64,000 bases of DNA from Schistocerca nitens (taxonomy: Eukaryota > Arthropoda > Insecta > Orthoptera > Acrididae). The stretch covers positions 73,110,501 to 73,174,500 of the forward strand of contig NC_064614.1 in the NCBI RefSeq assembly GCF_023898315.1, in the 5' to 3' direction. Made by a program: the position numbers and the translations under genes. Below the pieces are notes generated by a model. That model saw only the letters and a program-made list of their open reading frames with translations. It did no database searches and was not told the origin of the DNA. Below are positions 57,146 through 64,000 of this stretch, in pieces (the stretch's first letter is position 1; every line of letters begins with the position of its first letter).

Positions 57146-58115
57146 GAACACCAATCATATAAGTTGCGTGGACATCACAGAAACATCATGTAGTACCCAT
57201 ATTCCACCCAATAATCAAAGGACGAGCTGAGCTCCTTCCAAAATCCAGGAATGCTATGGACAGTTGTCAATTACTGTAATGCATGCGAGTGTTCCTGTCA
57301 ATATCTCGACCAGGTGGAGTGCTGTATATCTAAGTTTTACGAGAATCAAATATGGAGCGATGCCTCGGACAGGAAGTCAACTCTGCAGTGCGCACCACAG
57401 TATCAAGGGAGAAGAGTTTTTGCCTTCGAACAGAAACAGTTGACATTTCGTTACGATAGGATTTAACCTTCAGTCTTCAACAAGGAGCTGGAAATCCGAG
57501 CAAATGACGATGTTTTCAATCTATGAGAGTACGTGAAAAATATTCGAGCGGAGTGCCGCTTTAGCGCAAAGTCGTAAGGACGGCACCCCTCCCCCCCCCC
57601 CCCTTTACAACACCATTCTCGTCAATCGCACCCCATGACACTGTTTCAAGGCACGGCGTTACCCATGGTATTGCTTGGCAGAAGAGGCTACGTCCAACAG
57701 TTACAAATCATTTTGGCCAGTAGAAGTCTGACAGTTCCCCTTAAGATGACCAATTGAAATCTGGATGAAGAAATAGAGACTCGTTTACATATTCCTTCAA
57801 GACAACGCTGCGTTTAGGTGATGGGCTATAATGTAGAATTGATAAATGCTGTTACTTAGACGTCAAATTACAGTTTCTGTGAGGCCCGCAGGTTGCCTCA
57901 TCTCTATGTATACCAAGGTTAACAAATTTCGAGAATTATCTAAGTCGCAGAAAAGTCAAATAAAATGTGCATATGACATATTTTGCCGTTAAGTCTCATT
58001 CTGAGGGGTTTGGACATCTCATGAATCCAGCCCCGAACACAGCAAATCCTCAAGCCAGTCAGGAGATGGACGCAGTTCCCATAATCGAGATTCAGCAACG
58101 CTAACTACAAGATCG
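57146..58115. other. Toll intron, nothing recognised
   Basis: About 970 bp. C-run at about 57588-57602. No convincing frame or repeat; the last 13 bases are the left duplication of the next SINE. Confidence 0.5.
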
Positions 58116-58318
58116 AAAAAAATGGTTCAAATGGCTCTGAGCACTATGGGACTCAACTGCTGTGGTCATAAGTCCCCTAGAACTTAGAACTACTTAAACC
58201 TAACTAACCTAAGGACATCACACACATCCATGCCTGAGGCAGGATTCGAACCTGCGACCGTAGCGGTCGTGCGGTTCCAGACTGTAGCGCCTTTAACCGC
58301 ACGGCCACTCCGGCCGGC
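58116..58318 (-). mobile_element. SINE type 1
   Basis: Full-length minus-strand copy; duplication aactacaagatcg at 58103-58115 and 58319-58331. Confidence 0.93.
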
Positions 58319-58331
58319 AACTACAAGATCG

Positions 58332-58748
58332 GAAGATGCTGACTAACTGAGACCGTATTAACGCCTATAGCTGCTAATTAAACAGCTTTATTCACTACCA
58401 GTATATCTGACAATCTTCAGATAAAAAAGTTGAAATTAGTATCTGTGTGTAAGCAGCGTATCTAGTGTGTACTGCCCCGATTATAGGTGGTTGTTTTAAT
58501 TCCCTTTAAACGACCAATTTCAGTAAACTGAATGGAAGAAATCTACACGCCTGAATCGGTACGTCGTGAAAACCAGTTATTATGTCAAACAGCAGGCACA
58601 AGTAGACGGGTAATAGGTTAGTATGTTTTAGCCTCGGCTTGTTTCATACATCAGTGACTTCCACAGTTTGCCGTGTTATTTGTGTACAGTGTAAGCACAA
58701 TGGCAGTTGAATCTGTATAGATTCGTGGGGTTAGCGAAAGGCAATCGG
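58332..58748. other. Toll intron, nothing recognised
   Basis: AT-rich spacer between two SINEs; no frame or repeat recognised. Confidence 0.5.
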
Positions 58749-58759
58749 AGTAATACAGC

Positions 58760-58953
58760 GCCGGCCGCGGTGGTCTCGCGGTAAGGCGCTCAGTCCGGAA
58801 CCGCGCGACTGCTACGGTCGCAGGTTCGAATCCTGCCTCGGGCATGGATGTGTGTGATGTCCTTGGGTTAGTTAGGTTTAAGTAGTTCTAAGTTCTAGGG
58901 GACTGATGACTACAGATGTTAAGTCCCATAGTGCTCAGAGCCATATGAATTTT
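58760..58953 (+). mobile_element. SINE type 1
   Basis: Plus-strand copy (gccggccgcggtggtctcgc to ccatatgaattt); duplication agtaatacagc at 58749-58759 and 58954-58964. Confidence 0.93.
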
Positions 58954-58964
58954 AGTAATACAGC

Positions 58965-59394
58965 CACATGATGACTGAAGTAATAATCGTACGTGGATGT
59001 GGGTAGTTCAGTCAGCGTACTAGTGTTATGGATGGTTACTGGTGAACTGTGGCTAGCCTGTATCGTTAATGAACTACTGACACACAAACTCAACGTCGAG
59101 TTTGAACCTGAGGACAGTCATGTCAAGCGAAACAGCTTGTGAATAATGTTTTGTATCTCAGCTGTAGAAAGTGTTAGTCACAATGTCATTTCTGTGATAT
59201 ATGTCAGGTTCTTATCTAATTTTCTAATTTCTTATCAGTAGTTCCCATTGCTTAATTCTGGTAATTACAGTAGTATATGTTCTCCACATCTGATTATCTC
59301 GCTATTAATATTCCAGCTGGAAACACACATTGGAATTTCTCATATGGATTTAGATCATAAAAGATCTTTTATGCCAACGAGTAATTTTGTGCTA
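58965..59394. other. Toll intron, nothing recognised
   Basis: About 430 bp of AT-rich sequence. No frame or repeat recognised. Confidence 0.5.
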
Positions 59395-59870
59395 GCCCGC
59401 CCGGTTGGCCGTGCGGTCTAACGCACGGCTTTCCGGGCGGGAAGGAGCGCCTGGTCCCCGGCACGAAACCGCCCGGCGGATTTGTGTCGAGGTCCGATGA
59501 ACCGGCCCGTCTGTAGATGGTTTTTAGGCGGTTTTCCATCTGCCTCGGCGAATGCGGGCTGGTTCCCCTTATTCCGACTCAGTTACACTATGTCGGCGAC
59601 TGCTGCGCAAACAAGTTCTATACTCACACGTACACCACCATTACTGTACCACGCAAACATAGGGGTTATACTCGTCTGGTGTGAGACGTTCCCTGGGGGG
59701 GTCCACGGGGGGCGGAACCGCACAATAACCCTGGGTTCGGTGTGGGACGGCGGAGGCGTGAAGTGGACTGCGGTAGTCGTCGTGGGGTTGTGGACCACTG
59801 CGTCTGCGGCGGGGACGGAGCCTCTCCGTCGTTTCTAAGTCCCCGGCTAACATACAATACAATACATACA
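59395..59870 (+). mobile_element. SINE type 3, complete
   Basis: About 475 bp, tRNA-like head (ccggttggccgtgcggtc), GC-rich body, ending in an acaatacaatac tail. Imperfect flanking duplication aattttgtgct / aattttgtact. Used as the empty-site reference for the Gypsy-C insertion. Confidence 0.85.
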
Positions 59871-59986
59871 ATTTTGTACTGCTGCTTGTCCTAGTACTTC
59901 TTACATTTTTTGAGCGTCATTACTTTGGTCGTATTAGAGAGTGAGAGACATGTGACATGCTTCTGATCCTCGATGCGTGTAAGCAG

Positions 59987-60191
59987 CAGCGCGGACCGCG
60001 CCTGGGTGGTCGGAGAGCTGCTGCAGAAGCTGGAGCACGCCGGGGAATCCCCTGAGGAGCTGGCGCTGCGACTCTGCCTCCACGAGAGGGACTTCCCGCT
60101 GGGCTCGCTGATCGCGGACAACATCGTGTCCTCCATGCGCAACAGCCGCTCCACCGTCATCGTTCTCTCGCAGGCGTTCATCGACAGCCAG
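59987..60191 (+). CDS. Toll-like receptor, TIR core exon
   Basis: The acceptor AG is at 59985-59986 (the neighbouring AGs at 59983 and 59989 would only add or remove one Ser); donor gtgagc starts at 60192. The first base completes a Ser codon with the box 1 exon, giving FVCYSSADRAW. It encodes WVVGELLQKLE, LRLCLHERDFPLGS (TIR box 2, the adaptor-binding BB loop) and NSRSTVIVLSQAFIDSQ. The exon ends in phase 0 exactly where TIR domains continue with a Trp, so the box 3 half lies beyond; it was not found up to 64000. GC-rich against an AT-rich background. Together with the membrane-spanning exon this identifies a Toll-like receptor rather than a soluble TIR adaptor. Confidence 0.92.
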
Positions 60192-60384
60192 GTGAGCGAG
60201 AAAAAGCCACATTTAGAATCCACTGAGCTGTGTTTGTTACGTGTCAGCTCAGATATTATAGTGATAGGCAAGAATAAAGATTCTAACGGCCATGCAAAGA
60301 TTTTTAATGCTACGTGATCCGAATCAATATTTCAGATGTCATTTATAGCACATACTTTCCTATTACAGAGAACAGCAGGTGTTG

Positions 60385-61368
60385 TTGTGGTCTTCAGTCC
60401 AGAGACTGGTTTGAAGCAACTCGCCATGCCACTCTATCCTGTGCAAGCTTCTAACCTACATACTCCTTAATCTGTGTAGTGTATTCATGTCTTGGTCTCC
60501 CTCTACGATTTTTACCTTCCACACTGTCCTCCAATACTAAATTGGTGACCCCTTGATGCCTCAGAATATGTCCTACCAACCGATCCCTTCTTCTAGTCAA
60601 GTTGTGCCACAAATTTCTCTTCTCTCCAATTCTATTCAATACCTCCTCATTAGTTATGTGATCTACCCATCTAATCTTCAGCATTCTCCTGTAGCACCAC
60701 ATTTCAAAAGCTTCAATTCTCTTATTGTCTAAACTATTTATCGCCCTTGTTTCACATCGACACATGGCTACATTCCATACAAATACTTTCAAAAAACTTC
60801 CTGACACTTAAATCTATCCTCGATGTTAACAATTTTCTCTTCTTCAGAAACACTTTACTTGCCATTGCCAGTCTACATTTTATATTCTCTCTACGTTGAA
60901 CATCATAATTTATTTTGCTCCCCAAATAGCAAAACTCATATACTACTTTAAGTGTCTCATTTCCTAATCTAATTCTCTCAGGATTACCTGATTTAATTCA
61001 ACTAAATTCCATTATCCTCGTTTTGCTTTTTTTGATGTTCATCTTATATCCTCCTTTCAAGACACTGTCCATTCCGTTCAACTGCTCTTGCAGGACCTAT
61101 ACTGTCTCTCACAGAATTACAATGTTGTTGGGAAACCTCAAAATTATTATTTCTTCTCTATGGATTTTAAGACCTACTCCAAATTTTTCATTTGTTTCCT
61201 TTACTGCTTGCTCATTATACAGGTTGAATAACATCGAGGCTAGGCTACAACCCTATTTCACTTCCTTCCCAACCACTGCATCCCTATCATGCCCCTAGAC
61301 TCTTATAACTGCCATCTGTACAAATTGTAAATAGCCTTAGGCCCAATGTATTTTACCCCTGATACCTT
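60385..61368 (-). pseudogene. RTE-type LINE, 3' part
   Basis: Minus-strand frame 60807-60451 reads MWCYRRMLKIRWVDHITNEEVLNRI and GHILRHQG, the conserved C-terminal block of RTE-type LINEs. The 61300-60810 region decays further but keeps fragments of the RT. It continues at 63380-63850 on the other side of an inserted LINE. Confidence 0.8.
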
Positions 61369-61606
61369 CAGTGCAGTCTTCCTCTGTGAAACAGCTTTAG
61401 AAAAAGACATTTAGTATTTCGACCTTTAGTCTGTCATCATCTGTTTCAGTACCATTTTGGTCACAGAGTGTCTGGACATTTTGTAACAAAACAAAATGTC
61501 CATACGCTCTGTGACCAAAATGGTACTGAAACAGAGGATGACAGACTAAAGGCCGAAATACTAAATGTCTTTTACCAAAGCTGTTTCACAAAGGAATACT
61601 GCACTG
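61369..61606. repeat. Long inverted repeat at the LINE 5' end
   Basis: Arms 61369-61484 and 61491-61606 are inverted copies with about seven differences and a 6-base spacer (aacaaa). The right arm is the first part of the LINE coding sequence; the left is its mirror copy. Confidence 0.9.
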
Positions 61607-62131
61607 TAGTCCCTTCTCTAGATTGTCGCACAGCCGAAAAAATGATAGATATCGAAATAGATGACAGAGGGATAGAAAAACAGTTAAAATTGCTCAAAAG
61701 AGGAAAGGCCGCTGGACCTGATGGTATACCAGTTCGATTTTACATAGAGTACGCGAAGGAACTTGCCCCCTCCCCCCTTCTGAAAACAATGTACCGCAGG
61801 TCTCTAGAAGAGCGTAGCGTTCCAAAGGATTCGAAAAGGGCACAGGTCATCCCCGTTTTCAAGAAGGGACGCCGAGCAGATGTGCAGAACTCTAGACCTA
61901 TATCTCTAACGTCGATCAGTTGTATAATTTTGTGACACGTATTATGTTCGAATATAATGACTTTTCTGGAGACTAGAAATCTACTCTGTAGGAATCAGCA
62001 TGGGTGTCGAAGAAGGCCATCGTGTGAAACCCAGCTCGCGCTATTCGTCCACGAGACTCTGAGGGCCATAGACACGGGTTCCCAGGTAGATGCTGTGTTT
62101 CTTGATTTCCGCAATGCGTTTGATACAGTTC

Positions 62132-62334
62132 ACAAAAAAATGGTTCAAATGGCTCTGAGCACTATGGGACTCAACTGCTGTGGTCATCAGTCCCCTAGAA
62201 CTTAGAACTACTTAAACCTAACTAACCTAAGGACATCACACACATCCATGCCCGAGGCAGGATTCGAACCTGCGACCGTAGCAGTTGTACGGTTCCGGAC
62301 TGCGCGCCTAGAACCGCGAGACCACCGCGGCCGG
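62132..62334 (-). mobile_element. SINE type 1 inside the LINE
   Basis: Minus-strand copy; perfect 15-bp duplication cgtttgatacagttc at 62117-62131 and 62335-62349. It interrupts the RT just after DFRNAFDTV. Confidence 0.94.
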
Positions 62335-63379
62335 CGTTTGATACAGTTCCCCACAGACGTTTAATGAACAAAGTGAGAGCATATGGACTATCTGACCAAT
62401 TGTGTGATTGGATTGAAGAGCTCGTAGATAACAGAACGCTTCATGTCATTCTAAATAGAGAGAAGTCTTCCGAAGTAAGATTTCAGGTGTACCGCAGGGG
62501 AATGTCTTAGGACCATTGCTATTCACAATATATATAAATGACCTTTCGGATCACTGAGGGTTTTTGCGGATGACGCTGTAGTATATCCAGAAGTTGTAAC
62601 AATGGAAAATTGTACTGAAATGCAGGAGGATCTGTAACGAATTGATGCATGGTGCAGGGAATGGCAATTGCATTTCAATGTACGCATGTGTAATGTGCTG
62701 CGAATACATAGAAAGAAATATCGTTTTCATTTAGCTACAATATAGCAGGTCAGCAACTGTAAGCAGTTAATTCCATAAGTTACCTGGGAGTAGGCATTAG
62801 GAGTGATTTACAATGGAATGCCCATATAAAATTAATCGTCGGTAAAGCAGATCCAGATTGAGATTCACTGGAAGAATCCTAAGGAAATGCAGTCCGAAAA
62901 CAAAGGAAGTAGGTTAAAGTACACTTGTTTGCCCACTGCTTGAGCACTGCTCACCAGTGTGGGATCCGTACCAGACAGGGTTGATTGAAGAGATAGAGAA
63001 GATCCAACGGAGAGCAGCGTGCTTCGTTAGAGGATCATTTAGTAATCGCGAAAGCGATGATAGATAAACTCCAGTGGAAGACTCTGCAAGAGAGACGTTC
63101 ACTAGCACGGTACGGGCTTTTGTTGAAGTTTCGATAACATACCTTCACCGAGGAGTCAAGCAGTATGTTGCTTCCTCCTATGTGTATCTCGCGAAGAGAC
63201 CCTGAGGATAAACTCAGAGAGATTAGAGCCTACACAGAGGCATACCGACAATCTTACTTTCCACAAACAATGCGAGACTGGAATAGAAGGGAGAACCAAT
63301 AGAGGTATTCAAGGTACCCTCCGCCACACACCGTCAGGTGGCTTGCGGAGTATGGATGTAGATGTGGATGCAGATGTAG

Positions 63380-63850
63380 AAATATCAAAGACAGTATTCC
63401 GGTCAATATTGTCAAAAGGTTTCTCTGAGTCTACAAATGCTATAAATGTAAGTTTGCCTTTCTTTAATCTATCTTCTAAGGTAAGTCGTAGGGTCAGTAC
63501 TGCCTCACGTGTTTCAACATTTCTATGGAATCCACACTGATCTTCCTCGAGGTCTGTTTCTATTAGTTTTTCCATTAGTCTGTAAAGAATTCGTGTTAGT
63601 ATTTTGCAGCTGTGAATTTGTAAACTGACAGTTCGACAAATTGGTTACCTGTAAACCCTTGCTTGCCTACTCCCGGTGCCTTGTTTCGACTTACGTCTTT
63701 CAGTGCTCTGTCAAACTCTTCACGCTGTAGCATTTCATCTTCATCTATGTCTTCTTCCACTTCGAAAATACTGACCTCAAGTACATCGCCCTATGGAAAT
63801 CCAAGATCTCACTTACGTAAATAAAACAAATTCTTGCCCTGGTATCACTT
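63380..63850 (-). pseudogene. RTE-type LINE, 5' part of the interrupted copy
   Basis: Minus-strand frame 63575-63360 has EDQCGFHRNVETREAVLTLRL and LTFIAFVDSEKPFDNIDRN, RT finger and palm blocks of RTE elements. It connects in sense and order with 61368-60385. Confidence 0.78.
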
Positions 63851-64000
63851 GCCAGACATTAGTCCTACAAGGCTGTTGCGCTCTATGCACAGGGTATTTG
63901 AGCGAACACGTATAGACACTAGAAATATCTTCAACACCCACAGAATGTATTGAACTTTATTAGTTTACAGCGTTGGAGGCATATTGTGAAATCCGAACTG
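63851..64000. other. Window end, nothing recognised
   Basis: No feature recognised; may be more of the RTE element or Toll intron. Confidence 0.4.

Larger units (their letters stand above)
61369..63379 (+). mobile_element. Jockey/CR1-type LINE inserted in the RTE element, with 5' foldback
   Basis: The insert carries the RT in pieces: AAGPDGIPVRF at about 61715, VIPVFKKGRR at about 61850, DFRNAFDTV, then after a SINE the palm and C-terminal region (DPYQTGL at about 62970) and a 3' end at 63350-63379 (tatggatgtagatgtgg). Its first 116 bp occur inverted immediately upstream. Multiple frameshifts; inactive. Confidence 0.83.

Noticed and set aside
35087..64000. CRISPR-like or bacterial defence system
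   Set aside because: The direct repeats are SINEs, LTRs and tandem arrays without regular spacers, and the window is clearly animal nuclear DNA.
60192..64000. Last TIR exon (box 3, Trp block) of the Toll gene
   Set aside because: I looked for a phase-0 exon starting with a Trp-containing TIR continuation and found only LINE and SINE sequence.

Overview
The window looks like nuclear DNA of a large-genome insect, most likely an orthopteran of the Schistocerca (locust) type. The reasons are a repeatedly used tRNA-derived SINE whose tail reads like the common locust repeat, several insect-type LINE families, Ty3/gypsy elements and Tc1/hAT transposons, and one host gene with very long introns. 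There is no bacterial, phage or CRISPR content.

The one host gene I can support is a Toll-like receptor on the + strand. Four exons are visible: the end of the leucine-rich-repeat ectodomain (28298-28485), the rest of the LRR C-terminal cap plus the transmembrane helix (34874-35086), the juxtamembrane part plus TIR box 1 (43205-43312), and the TIR core with box 2 (59987-60191). The three internal junctions are all phase 2 and join without a break. The upstream LRR exons and the end of the TIR domain are not seen, so the gene runs out of the window. Everything between the exons is intronic and almost wholly mobile DNA.

Layout. 78-23675 is a complete Ty3/gypsy element on the minus strand (called Gypsy-B here) with a 4-bp target duplication; its reading frames are broken. 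It carries one SINE in its 3' LTR, an intact Tc1-like transposon in gag, and a second SINE into which a young, intact Ty3/gypsy element (Gypsy-A, 1836-13803, + strand) has inserted. 24480-26300 is a decayed RTE-type LINE. 28.9-29.3 kb is a Tc1 fossil. 31.5-34.0 kb holds a SINE and a LINE with a TAAA-type tail. 35.2-37.5 kb is a Tc1 relic split by a solo LTR related to Gypsy-A. 37.8-41.5 kb is a pile of LINE copies in both orientations with a SINE inside one. 43989-52992 is a third Ty3/gypsy element (Gypsy-C, minus strand) with gag and protease but no reverse transcriptase, RNase H or integrase, sitting inside a third type of SINE. 53.4-55.6 kb is a LINE 5' half, 55743-57137 a hAT transposon with a perfect 8-bp target duplication, 58.1-59.9 kb three more SINEs, and 60.4-64 kb an RTE-type LINE interrupted by another LINE whose 5' end folds back on itself.

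The most notable points are these. In Gypsy-A, gag and pol lie in the same frame separated only by UGA followed by CUA, a known leaky-stop context, whereas Gypsy-B and Gypsy-C place protease in the -1 frame relative to gag. All three gypsy elements share an unusual Gag plan: a long coiled-coil N-terminus, a capsid domain, and a basic Asn/Gln-rich tail with no CCHC knuckle. The Tc1 transposase has an intact catalytic triad with D-32-E spacing. Nested target duplications allow a relative dating of the insertions.
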